From Sphingomonas bacterium (lineage in GTDB: Bacteria > Pseudomonadota > Alphaproteobacteria > Sphingomonadales > Sphingomonadaceae), in assembly GCA_030149245.1 (NCBI GenBank), contig JASBRX010000023.1, positions 1 to 64,000 of the forward strand: DNA of 64,000 bases, written 5' to 3'. The notes under the pieces are model-generated. The model saw only the letters and a list, made by a program, of their open reading frames with translations, made no database searches and had not been told where the DNA came from. Positions 33,806 through 41,507 of this stretch are shown in pieces (positions within the stretch are counted from its first letter, which is position 1; each line of letters begins with the position of its first letter). The position numbers were made by a program, and so were the translations under genes.

Positions 33806-35098
33806 TCATGCGGCAGCCTTGCGCAACGCGCGGTTGGCGAGCGCCGCGTCGTCATCGATCCGCGCGACGATATCGAGTTCGCCCTCGGCACCGGCGCGGG
33901 CGAGGAGCAGCACGAATTCCTGCGCGCCCGCGTCCATCTGGACATGCGCCAGTGCCGGACGTGCGCGCAATTCGGCGCGGACCTGGTCGAACAGATCGGG
34001 CTGCGGCGCGGGCTTGCGCAGCGCGCGCTCGGCCTTGACGATGCCCTTGATGCCGCCCTCGGTCGCGCCGATGAACGCCTCGAGCCCGCCCTCGGCGATG
34101 TCGTGGCGGCGCGCGTGGCTCATCACGGCGGCGAATTCGGTCAGGCGGGTCTTGTCGTAATCGGCGCCGAACACGAGCTTTGCCGCAGCGGTCATCGGTG
34201 CGCGTGCCTGAACGGCGATCCCGGCATCGGCGAGCAATTCGGCATAGTCCTCGGCATCGGTTTCCGAGGCACGGGCGAAGTCATAGGCCCGCGACAGAGC
34301 GCGGTAGAGCGACGAGCGGCTGCGCGTATCGGCGGCGCGGGCGGCGGCGGCGCTTTCGCGCGCGATCAGCAGCCGGTCCGCGAGCGTATCGGCAGCTGGA
34401 AGCGCAACCGTGTCGAGCACGGGTTCCGCCTCGGCTTCCACTTCGACGCTCTCGCCAAAGCCCGCGCTCGGACCATCGGCCCAGACCGGCGCGGCGGCGA
34501 CCGGGGCAGGGGCGGTCCGGCGGGCTTCCTCGACCTCGCGCTCCAGCTTGGCCTGGGTCTCGGCGTCGACCAGCTCTTTCCAGTTGATCACGCCATAAAT
34601 GAAATCGATCGTGTCCGCGTCGGACGAGAAGGGCATCAGGATGCCGCGATACAGCGTGTTGTGCCCGCGCTGGCCGACAAACTCGGCCTCGAACCCAATT
34701 GGGGCGCGGTTGGCGATGATCTGCAGATAATGGTCGGTCAGGCGCGAGAGCAGCGACCGGCTGGGCACTTCACCGACATGGGTGATGTCGCTGGTGACGC
34801 CGCATTCCTCGCGCAGCGACCCGCCAAGATAGCGAATCGCCGGATTCTCGATCCCCTTGCTGAAATCGAGCAGCACGCTGTGCGGGCCGAAATCGGCGAT
34901 ATTGCCGGGATTGAGGTCTTCGATCGACGGATAGGGGCGCCCGTGCAGCAGCGACACCCAGTGATTATAGGCGCGCACATGCATGCGGCGCTCATCGGTG
35001 CCGATCGATAGCCGATGCGCGCCCGGCCCCGAATCGCTGACGCCAGTGTCGTCATGATCGGTGTCGGGACGATCATCGAGTCCGCGGGCGGTGTCCAT
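33806..35098 (-). CDS. PAS-domain protein of unknown role
   Basis: This 430-residue protein starts at ATG 35098, the second of two nearby ATGs, because GGAG lies seven bases ahead of it. The N-terminal region is a PAS_5-like domain: MHVRAYNHWVSLLHGRPYPS, FGPHSVLLDFSKGIENPAIR, ITHVGEVPSRSLLSRLTDHY and TIDFIYGVINWKELVDAE. A charged linker follows, then a helical C-terminal region with QARAPMTAAAKLVFGADYDK and AEGGLEAFIGATEGGIKG. There is no kinase or output domain. Proteins like this are common in sphingomonads with no known role. It has its own terminator. Confidence 0.75.
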   Translation of the reverse strand: MDTARGLDDRPDTDHDDTGVSDSGPGAHRLSIGTDERRMHVRAYNHWVSLLHGRPYPSIEDLNPGNIADFGPHSVLLDFSKGIENPAIRYLGGSLREECGVTSDITHVGEVPSRSLLSRLTDHYLQIIANRAPIGFEAEFVGQRGHNTLYRGILMPFSSDADTIDFIYGVINWKELVDAETQAKLEREVEEARRTAPAPVAAAPVWADGPSAGFGESVEVEAEAEPVLDTVALPAADTLADRLLIARESAAAARAADTRSRSSLYRALSRAYDFARASETDAEDYAELLADAGIAVQARAPMTAAAKLVFGADYDKTRLTEFAAVMSHARRHDIAEGGLEAFIGATEGGIKGIVKAERALRKPAPQPDLFDQVRAELRARPALAHVQMDAGAQEFVLLLARAGAEGELDIVARIDDDAALANRALRKAAA

Positions 35099-35279
35099 GC
35101 GCATGCTCCACAAAGGGCAACGGGCCCTTCTCCCGAACGACATTGCGCCGGATGTGGTAAACACTGCGTAAAGGCGCCCAATCGGCAAATCCCGCGCCGG
35201 CAACGCTTCGGCAACGCTTGTCAGCTAGGAACAAGGCTGTTAAGCGCCGCCACCTTCCCCGGCGGTGCACGCCGGGTAT

Positions 35280-35355
35280 GCCGCTTTAGCTCAGTTGGTA
35301 GAGCATCGCATTCGTAATGCGGGGGTCACAGGTTCGAGTCCTGTAAGCGGCACCA
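35280..35355 (+). tRNA. tRNA-Thr (anticodon CGU)
   Basis: A complete cloverleaf of 76 bases with an encoded CCA end. The acceptor arms GCCGCTT and AAGCGGC pair fully, the D arm is GCTCAGTTGGTAGAGC, and the TPsiC arm contains GGTTCGAGTCC. The anticodon stem TCGCA/TGCGG holds the loop TTCGTAA, so the anticodon is CGT (CGU), reading ACG for threonine. Its last 49 bases are repeated exactly at 48486-48534, which marks it as the insertion site of the island that follows. Confidence 0.97.
35307..35355 (+). repeat. Left copy of a 49-bp direct repeat (attachment site)
   Basis: From tRNA position 28 (5' side of the anticodon stem) to the final A of CCA, this segment is identical to 48486-48534 in the same orientation. 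Such duplications of the 3' half of a tRNA arise when a tyrosine-recombinase element integrates there. The intact tRNA is on this side. Confidence 0.9.
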
Positions 35356-35503
35356 GTTCTTCGCGAAATCGACCTGGCTTGCAGTGGCGGCGATTGCATT
35401 TCCCCGATTCGAACTGCGAGGAGAGCTCCCAATTGCGTTACGGCGCAAAGACCTGCAGGCTGCAGTGCATTCCGGCCTGGCAAGTTCGCGAGCAGCATAA
35501 GCG

Positions 35504-36388
35504 ATGATCGACCCCCGCGCGCTGCGCACCTTTCACGCGGTTTGTCGCGCTGGAACAATCAGCGGTGCTGCGCGACAGCTGAACATTTCGCAGCCATCGG
35601 TCTCGACTGCGATTGCGGCGCTGGAGGCGCGGCTTGGGGTGGTATTGTTCAGTCGGTCGCGGGGTGGGATTGTGCTTACGCCGGAAGGGGAGGCGCTGTG
35701 CCTTCGGGCCGAGATGCAGGCCAGCCTGCTCGATCAGGCGGAGGTGGAGGTTAAGGCAGCGAAGGCTGGCCTCGCCGGAGCACTGCGGGTCGGCGGCACG
35801 CCCGGTGCGTTGGTCAGCCTGTTGCCCAGAGCGCTTAAAGGGCTGGAAGCCGAGGGACTGCCCTTCTCGCTGAGTGTCATTGAGCGGGCGGATCTGGAAC
35901 TGATCGAAATGCTGCGTGAAGGTGCGATCGAGCTCGCATTTGTCACGACCGAGCTTGAGGAGCCGCCGGTCGGCCTGATCGACACAACGGTGTCGCGTGA
36001 TCCCTTCGCGCTGATCGTCGGTCGCGGCAACGATGCCCTGCCGGATCGTATGCCGTTGAGCGCAGCCGACGGCTTGAGCTGGGTACTTCCGGAGGCACGC
36101 GGTGGCTTTCGGCGACAGGTCGATGCACTGTTCATTGATGCGGGCCTGCGCGTCCCCCGCGATGTCGTGCGCTGCGACTCGCTGCTCACAACCAAGGCTT
36201 TGGTGCGAGCGGGGAAGCGCGTGACGATCTTGCCGGTCGAGGTCGCGGCCTCGGAGCTGTCGATCGGGGTGCTGCGCGCGATCACGCTGGAAGGCGTTCG
36301 GCCCCAGCGCAGCGTTGGCATCCGGCGTCTGGTCGACCGCCCGCTGTCACCGCTCGCATCAAAAATGTTGGCCGCGCTGGCCAACTGA
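35504..36388 (+). CDS. LysR family transcriptional regulator
   Basis: A 294-residue LysR protein. The N-terminal winged helix reads LRTFHAVCRAGTISGAARQL, then ISQPSVSTAIAALEARLGVV and LFSRSRGGIVLTPEGEAL. The effector domain follows, with LRVGGTPGALVSLLPRALKG and LELIEMLREGAIELAFVTTE. It is the first gene of the island, directly upstream of and co-directional with the catabolic genes. This differs from the common divergent LysR layout, so it may be the head of the operon or control the promoter in the 99-base gap after it. The inducer is probably the substrate or a metabolite of the pathway. Confidence 0.93.
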   Translation: MIDPRALRTFHAVCRAGTISGAARQLNISQPSVSTAIAALEARLGVVLFSRSRGGIVLTPEGEALCLRAEMQASLLDQAEVEVKAAKAGLAGALRVGGTPGALVSLLPRALKGLEAEGLPFSLSVIERADLELIEMLREGAIELAFVTTELEEPPVGLIDTTVSRDPFALIVGRGNDALPDRMPLSAADGLSWVLPEARGGFRRQVDALFIDAGLRVPRDVVRCDSLLTTKALVRAGKRVTILPVEVAASELSIGVLRAITLEGVRPQRSVGIRRLVDRPLSPLASKMLAALAN

Positions 36389-36455
36389 TCCAAAGGCTCA
36401 GCCTATGGATGGGTCAAAAACCTGTATTTTATTGAATGAGAAAAATCTGACATCA

Positions 36456-36479
36456 CTCTCCGCATAGATATCCGGAGAG
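36456..36479 (+). promoter_or_regulatory. Hairpin covering the ribosome site of the amidohydrolase gene
   Basis: Arms CTCTCCG (36456-36462) and CGGAGAG (36473-36479) are perfectly complementary with a 10-base loop. The second arm contains GGAGAG, the Shine-Dalgarno sequence of the gene starting at 36488. In RNA this could hide the ribosome site; in DNA it could be an operator for the LysR protein. Confidence 0.5.
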
Positions 36480-36487
36480 GCAGGTTC

Positions 36488-37708
36488 ATGCGAACGCTCA
36501 TTCGTAACGTCCGTATTTTCGACGGTACCGGCCAGGCTCCGTTCGATGGGAGCGTGGTGGTCGAGGGCGAGAGGATCGTCGCGGTTGAGCATGGTTCGAC
36601 CGAGCCTGCTGCGGACGAAGTGATTGACGGCGGTGGGCGCACGCTGATGCCCGGCATGGTCGAGGCGCACACGCACCTCACCTGGGGATCGTCGGTCGAG
36701 AAAATCTATCACCAGTTTATTCTCCCGCCCGACGAACTGAAGGTCGCGGCGTGGCGCAATGCGCGCGTGCTTCTCGATCATGGATTCACGAGCGCCTATT
36801 CAGCTGGTGCGCTGGGCGATGGCATCGAGGTCGAGCTGGCCGCAGCAATCGCGCGCGGCGAAACGTCCGGCCCGCGCCTGGTTCCGTCGACGCTGGAACG
36901 CAGCCCGGAAGGTGCCGAGGGCGTTGATACCGGTGATGTGTTCAATGGTCGCGGCGCTGCGGCGATGCGCGACTTCGTGCGCTACTGCAAGGAGAGCGGG
37001 GTCAAATCGCTCAAACTGGTCATTTCCGGCGAAGACGCGCTGAAGCCCGGCACGGCGCAGGACATTCTCTACACCGATGAAGAGATGGAGGCGGCGGGCG
37101 TTGCGGCCCGTGAGGCCGGGCTGTGGATCGCGACCCATGCCTATTCGCCGCGTGCGATCGAACTCGCGCTCGAAGCGGGCGCGCGGATCATCTATCACGG
37201 CTCTTACGCCGATGCGGGTGCGGTGGACCGGATGGCCGCCGCCAAGGATCGCACCTTCTACGCACCCAGCCCCGGCGTCTCGATCGCGGCGCTCGAAGCG
37301 ACGCCGCCCCCGCATATCGACATGTCGCACATGAAGGCGAGCGCGGCCGAGCGGATGGAGCTGGAAGCGAAGATCGTCCCCGAGCTGAAGCGGCGCGGGA
37401 TGCGCATCTTGATCGGCGGTGACTACGGATTTCCGTTCAATCCGATCGGCCGCAACGCCCGCGATCTCCAGATTTTCGTGGAGCATTTCGGCTACACCCC
37501 GACCGAAGCGCTGGTCGCCGCGACCAAACTCGGCGGCGAGCTGATGGACCTTGAGGTTGGGCAAATCCGGCCGGGCTATCTGGCCGATCTGCTGCTCGTC
37601 GATGGCGACCCGACGGTCGATGTCGCGATCCTTCAGGACAAGAACCGGCTGGCCATGATCATGCGGAATGGCCAGCTGCATAAGGCTCCGGCGGAAGCGG
37701 TCGCATAA
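36488..37708 (+). CDS. Amidohydrolase superfamily metal-dependent hydrolase
   Basis: This cytoplasmic hydrolase of 406 residues belongs to the imidazolonepropionase-like branch. Metal ligands can be placed: His61 and His63 in EAHTHLTWG, the bridging Lys176 in KSLKLVISGED, His217 in ATHAYSP, His237 in IIYHGS, and Asp312 in IGGDYGFP. Members cleave amides, cyclic amides or carbamates, for example ochratoxin or aryl dipeptides, and some act as decarboxylases. As first enzyme of the island it may release the aromatic core from a conjugate. No signal peptide is seen. Its stop shares one base with the next start. Confidence 0.87.
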   Translation: MRTLIRNVRIFDGTGQAPFDGSVVVEGERIVAVEHGSTEPAADEVIDGGGRTLMPGMVEAHTHLTWGSSVEKIYHQFILPPDELKVAAWRNARVLLDHGFTSAYSAGALGDGIEVELAAAIARGETSGPRLVPSTLERSPEGAEGVDTGDVFNGRGAAAMRDFVRYCKESGVKSLKLVISGEDALKPGTAQDILYTDEEMEAAGVAAREAGLWIATHAYSPRAIELALEAGARIIYHGSYADAGAVDRMAAAKDRTFYAPSPGVSIAALEATPPPHIDMSHMKASAAERMELEAKIVPELKRRGMRILIGGDYGFPFNPIGRNARDLQIFVEHFGYTPTEALVAATKLGGELMDLEVGQIRPGYLADLLLVDGDPTVDVAILQDKNRLAMIMRNGQLHKAPAEAVA

Positions 37709-39225
37709 TGTTTGACGTTGCGATCATCGGTTGCGGCCCGGTCGGCGCGCTTGCTGCAAATCTGCTGGCACGCGAAGGGCTGTCGGTCGTCGTGCTGGAA
37801 CAGGCGAAGGACCTGCACCCGTTGCCGCGCGCGGTGCATCTCGACCATGAGATGATGCGGCTGTTCCAGCAGGCCGGCGTGATCGACCGCGTGGCGCCCG
37901 ACATGATCGCCACTGACGGCCATCTGCATGTCGGCGCGGACGGCAATGCCATCCGCTACATGGGCACGGTCGGCAAGCCGCGACCATTCGGCTGGGCCAA
38001 TGACTATTTCTTTTATCAGCCCGAGCTGGAAGCGCATCTGCGCGCGGCGTTCGACGGCGACCGGGTCACCATGCATACCGGCGCGAGGTTTGTCGGCCTG
38101 AGCCAGGACGCGCAGCAGGTCGTGATTTCCCACGAGCAGGACGACCAGCTTCGTGAAGTAAAGGCGCGCTGGGCGATCGGGGCCGACGGCGCACGCAGCA
38201 CGGTGCGCAAGGCGCTGGGGATCGAACTGGACGATCTGCAATTTGAAGAGCCGTGGCTGGTGGTCGATGCCGAGGTCGAGGGGCCGGTGACCTTTCCGGC
38301 GATCGACGGCGTCCCTGCGGACGCCGATCTGCAGCGGCTGTCGGTGATGATGTGCGATCCCAAGCGCCCGGCGACGATCGTCCCGGGGCGGGGCAATCAT
38401 CGTCGCTGGGAATTCATGCTGCTGCCCGGCGAAGATGATCAGGAAATGATGCAGCCCGAGCGGGTCGGCGCGTTGGTCGGCGCGTGGATGCAGGACGTTC
38501 CGCACCGCATCGTGCGCGCGGCGACCTATCGCTTTCACGGCCTGGTGGCGCATCAATGGCAGCAGGGTCGCGTCTTTCTGGCCGGAGATGCGGCGCACCA
38601 GACTCCGCCCTTTTTCGGGCAGGGCATGTGTCACGGTTTGCGCGATGTCGCCAACCTCGCCTGGAAGATGGCGGAGATCGTCAGGCACGACGCCAATCCG
38701 GCGCTGCTCGACACCTATCAGATCGAGCGCGACCCGCATGTCCGCGCGGTGATCGGCGCTGCGGTCGAGGCGGGACGCTATATCTGCGAGCTCGATCCCG
38801 AGCGTGCCGCTGCCCGCGATCAGGCGATGCGCAACAAGGCGCCGGCACGCGATGGCGAAACCGCGCATGACCTGATCCCGGCAATCCGCGAGGGGATCGT
38901 CGATCCGGCGAGCGCGGCGGCGGGTGAGCGGTTCATTCAGCCGGTGCTGGATGATGCGCGCAAGCTCGACGATGCCACCGGCGCGGGCTGGCGTCTATTC
39001 CTCCGCAATGCCGACATTGCCGGGACCGCGCACGGCGTTGCCCGCGTTGATGCGGGCGCCCTTGCCGACAGTGGCGCGGTGCTGCGCTGGATGGATGCGC
39101 ATGGCGTTGACGCGGTGCTGGTGCGCCCCGATCATTATGTGTTCGGGACCGCGCGGACCTCGGCGATCCCGTTGCTCGATCTGCGTGCGCGGCTTCTGGG
39201 CTTTCGCGAAAGGATCGCGGCATGA
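37708..39225 (+). CDS. FAD-dependent aromatic monooxygenase, MhpA-like
   Basis: A class A flavoprotein hydroxylase of 505 residues. FAD motifs are GCGPVGALAA at residues 8-17, DG in AIGADGARSTVRKALGI, and GD in VFLAGDAAHQTPPFFGQGM. After these comes the thioredoxin-like C-terminal region of the phenol hydroxylase/MhpA group, ending AIPLLDLRARLLGF. The closest known function is 3-(3-hydroxyphenyl)propionate 2-hydroxylase, which turns a phenol into a catechol ready for ring cleavage. The extradiol dioxygenase two genes downstream fits this. The substrate itself is not known. It starts on the stop of the amidohydrolase gene and overlaps the next gene by four bases. Confidence 0.9.
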   Translation: MFDVAIIGCGPVGALAANLLAREGLSVVVLEQAKDLHPLPRAVHLDHEMMRLFQQAGVIDRVAPDMIATDGHLHVGADGNAIRYMGTVGKPRPFGWANDYFFYQPELEAHLRAAFDGDRVTMHTGARFVGLSQDAQQVVISHEQDDQLREVKARWAIGADGARSTVRKALGIELDDLQFEEPWLVVDAEVEGPVTFPAIDGVPADADLQRLSVMMCDPKRPATIVPGRGNHRRWEFMLLPGEDDQEMMQPERVGALVGAWMQDVPHRIVRAATYRFHGLVAHQWQQGRVFLAGDAAHQTPPFFGQGMCHGLRDVANLAWKMAEIVRHDANPALLDTYQIERDPHVRAVIGAAVEAGRYICELDPERAAARDQAMRNKAPARDGETAHDLIPAIREGIVDPASAAAGERFIQPVLDDARKLDDATGAGWRLFLRNADIAGTAHGVARVDAGALADSGAVLRWMDAHGVDAVLVRPDHYVFGTARTSAIPLLDLRARLLGFRERIAA

Positions 39226-39653
39226 GCCTGTCGCTTGCTTATGCCCAGCAACTGGTGGCAGGCGCGCTATCGGCGGCGCGTGAGCGCGCGTGCAAGCCGC
39301 TCGCGGTGGTTGTGCTCGACGCGGGCGGTCATCCGGTAGCGTTCGCGCGTGAAGATGGAGCTAGCCTGTTCCGCTTCGACATCGCCCGCGCCAAGGCGCT
39401 CGGCGCGCTCGGCATGGGGGCGGACAGCGATGTGCTGGCGGAGCGCGCGAAGGGCAATCCGGTTTTCTTCGCCAGCGTATCGGCCGCTGTCGGCGGCAAC
39501 ATCGCCTTTTCGCCCGGCGGCGTGATCGTTCGCGACGGCACGGGCGCCCCGATGGGTGCCATCGGCATCAGCGGCGACACCGGCGAGCGCGACGCCGAAT
39601 GCGCGCTGGCCGGAATTGCCGCAGCCAATGCCATTCAGGAGACATCGCAATGA
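39222..39653 (+). CDS. HbpS/GlcG family (DUF336) protein
   Basis: A 143-residue single-domain protein: AYAQQLVAGALSAARERACK, then VVVLDAGGHPVAFAREDGAS and IGAIGISGDTGERDAECALA, the family core (PF03928). Some members bind or degrade haem and others accompany oxygenases or glycolate genes with unclear roles. Genes of this type often lie in aromatic ring-cleavage clusters next to a flavin monooxygenase. It overlaps both neighbours by four bases (ATGA), so it is surely part of the operon. Its biochemical job here is unknown. Confidence 0.87.
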   Translation: MSLSLAYAQQLVAGALSAARERACKPLAVVVLDAGGHPVAFAREDGASLFRFDIARAKALGALGMGADSDVLAERAKGNPVFFASVSAAVGGNIAFSPGGVIVRDGTGAPMGAIGISGDTGERDAECALAGIAAANAIQETSQ

Positions 39654-40540
39654 AGCTGCGCAGCATCGAACTCGCGCTGCCCGATCCCGCGGCCGCTGCG
39701 GCCTTCATGGTCGATATCTGGGGCATGGCTCCGGCGAAGGTGCAGGATGGGACGCATTATCTGCGCGGATCGGGCGCATTCCCCTATCTGGTCGCGTTCG
39801 AGCCGTCCGAACAGGAGTTCGTGCGCTCGACGACCTTCGTCTGCGACGAAGCCGAACTTGCGCGCATCAAGACACAGGTGGCGGAGGCCGGGTGTCCGGC
39901 AACGCCGACCGTGTCGCAGGACCCAGGCGGCGGGCACGGCATCATCGTCGAGCTTCCCGAGGGGGAACTGCTGCGCTTTCTGGTCGACACGCAGGAGGTC
40001 GATCCGATCGCTGGCGGCGACCTGCCGGTCAAGCTGACGCATGTGGTGTTCAACTCCGCCGACGCCGAGGCGTCGGGCGACGTCGCTGAACGGCTGCTCG
40101 GCTTCCGGGTGTCGGACCGCACGCGCGGCATGGTGTTCGTGCGCTGTAACGACAGCCATCATTCGACGGCATTCGCGCGCGCCGGCTTTGCCAGCCTCAA
40201 TCATATCGCGTTTGAAATGGCGGATCTGGACGCGGTGATGCGCGGCATCGGTCGCTTGCGCGATCATGGCGCGACGCCAGCCTGGGGACCAGGGCGACAT
40301 GGGCCGGGCGCGAACGTCTATGCCTATTACATCGCACCGTTCGGACCGGTGATCGAGTTTTCGACCGCGGTCGAGAAGGTGCCGGATGACTATCGCGTCG
40401 GGACCCCGGATGACTGGATCTGGCCACCCAACCGCATCGATCAATGGGGCATTTCCGACAAGGATTTCGACGGGCTGCGCAAGGCCGAGGAGCGCTTCCG
40501 CTTCCGCCGCGACTGGGAGCCCGAGCCGCTTGGAAATTGA
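39650..40540 (+). CDS. Extradiol ring-cleavage dioxygenase (VOC superfamily)
   Basis: A two-domain type I extradiol dioxygenase of 296 residues, the length of BphC-like enzymes. The iron ligands are His131 (KLTHVVF), His185 (SLNHIAFEM) and Glu236 (PVIEFSTA). The second-sphere His170/171 (NDSHHSTAF) and Tyr226 (VYAYYIAPFG) are placed as the catalytic His195 and Tyr250 of BphC, with the same 10-residue Tyr-Glu spacing. It should open a catechol ring next to one hydroxyl group with Fe(II) and O2. It follows the hydroxylase that would make the catechol. Start ATG 39650 overlaps the upstream stop. Confidence 0.92.
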   Translation: MKLRSIELALPDPAAAAAFMVDIWGMAPAKVQDGTHYLRGSGAFPYLVAFEPSEQEFVRSTTFVCDEAELARIKTQVAEAGCPATPTVSQDPGGGHGIIVELPEGELLRFLVDTQEVDPIAGGDLPVKLTHVVFNSADAEASGDVAERLLGFRVSDRTRGMVFVRCNDSHHSTAFARAGFASLNHIAFEMADLDAVMRGIGRLRDHGATPAWGPGRHGPGANVYAYYIAPFGPVIEFSTAVEKVPDDYRVGTPDDWIWPPNRIDQWGISDKDFDGLRKAEERFRFRRDWEPEPLGN

Positions 40541-40622
40541 ACGCCGTGTCTTGCTGCGCGCCGCATTGGCCGCGCCGGTGATCGCCGCAGCAGGACATAT
40601 TGGCACAGCAAAGGGAATTGGA

Positions 40623-41456
40623 ATGACGCGTTATCTCAGCTTCAGGCGCCCCAATGGCGTGCCGAGCTTTGGCCGGATCGATGGGGAGACGGTGTCCGAC
40701 CTCGGCGCACCCGGCGCGGCGGCGTGGATGCGTGACGCCTTGGCGGACGGCCTGGAGCGCCTGCCCGTGTCCGCAACCTATGCGCGGAACCAGCTGCGGC
40801 TGCTCCCGCTCATTCCGAACCCAAACAAGATCCTGTGCATCGGGCTCAATTATGCGACCCATGTCGCAGAAACCGGGCGCGAGCAGAAGGAGCATCCGGC
40901 TGTCTTCACGCGCTGGACGGATACGCTGGTCGCGCAGGGCGAACCGTTGGTGCGCCCACCGGAAAGCACCCGCTTTGACTATGAAGGCGAACTCGCGGTC
41001 ATCATCGGCAAGGGTGGGCGACGCATCCCACGCGCCCGCGCAATGGAGCATGTCGCAGGCTATTCGATCTTCAATGACGCATCGGTCCGTGACTGGCAGC
41101 GGCACAATATCCAGTTCACGCCGGGCAAGAATTTTCCCGGGACCGGTGCCTTTGGGCCCGAGATGGTGGAGCGCGACGCGGTCGGCGATGTCACGGCGCT
41201 CCGCGTCCAGACCCGGCTCAACGGCACGGTCGTGCAGGATCAGCCGGTCAGCGACCTGATCTGGGATATTCCGTACCTGATCGAATATTGTTCGACCTTC
41301 ACCGAGCTGGCGCCGGGCGATGTGATCGCGACCGGCACGCCGGGCGGGGTCGGCGATAAGCGGACACCCCCGCTGTACATGAAGGCCGGCGACCGGGTCG
41401 AGGTCGCGATCGGCGCAATCGGCACGCTCAGCAACCCGGTGATCGACGAACACTGA
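40623..41456 (+). CDS. Fumarylacetoacetate hydrolase (FAH) family protein
   Basis: From ATG 40623 this is a 277-residue FAH protein: PNKILCIGLNYATHVAETG, FDYEGELAVIIGKGGRRIPR with the metal-binding Glu residues, HVAGYSIFNDASVRDWQ, then NFPGTGAFGP and GDVIATGTPGGVG. Such enzymes hydrolyse or hydrate the products of ring cleavage (HpcE, acylpyruvate hydrolases). The frame stays open upstream to a TTG at 40530 with GGGAG ahead of it; this would add EIERRVLLRAALAAPVIAAA, which looks like a twin-arginine signal. Which start is used cannot be decided here; the family and the pathway favour 40623. Confidence 0.87.
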   Translation: MTRYLSFRRPNGVPSFGRIDGETVSDLGAPGAAAWMRDALADGLERLPVSATYARNQLRLLPLIPNPNKILCIGLNYATHVAETGREQKEHPAVFTRWTDTLVAQGEPLVRPPESTRFDYEGELAVIIGKGGRRIPRARAMEHVAGYSIFNDASVRDWQRHNIQFTPGKNFPGTGAFGPEMVERDAVGDVTALRVQTRLNGTVVQDQPVSDLIWDIPYLIEYCSTFTELAPGDVIATGTPGGVGDKRTPPLYMKAGDRVEVAIGAIGTLSNPVIDEH

Positions 41457-41507
41457 CACCACAACACACACCAGCCCACACAACATATAGACTGAGGGGA
41501 GAGGAAA

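Noticed and set aside
33590-33945. Small minus-strand frame between the glutamate dehydrogenase and PAS genes
   Set aside because: Out of frame with both genes and crosses the terminator at 33729-33772.
35265-35558. Open frames across the tRNA-Thr gene on both strands
   Set aside because: By-products of the tRNA; the cloverleaf is complete.
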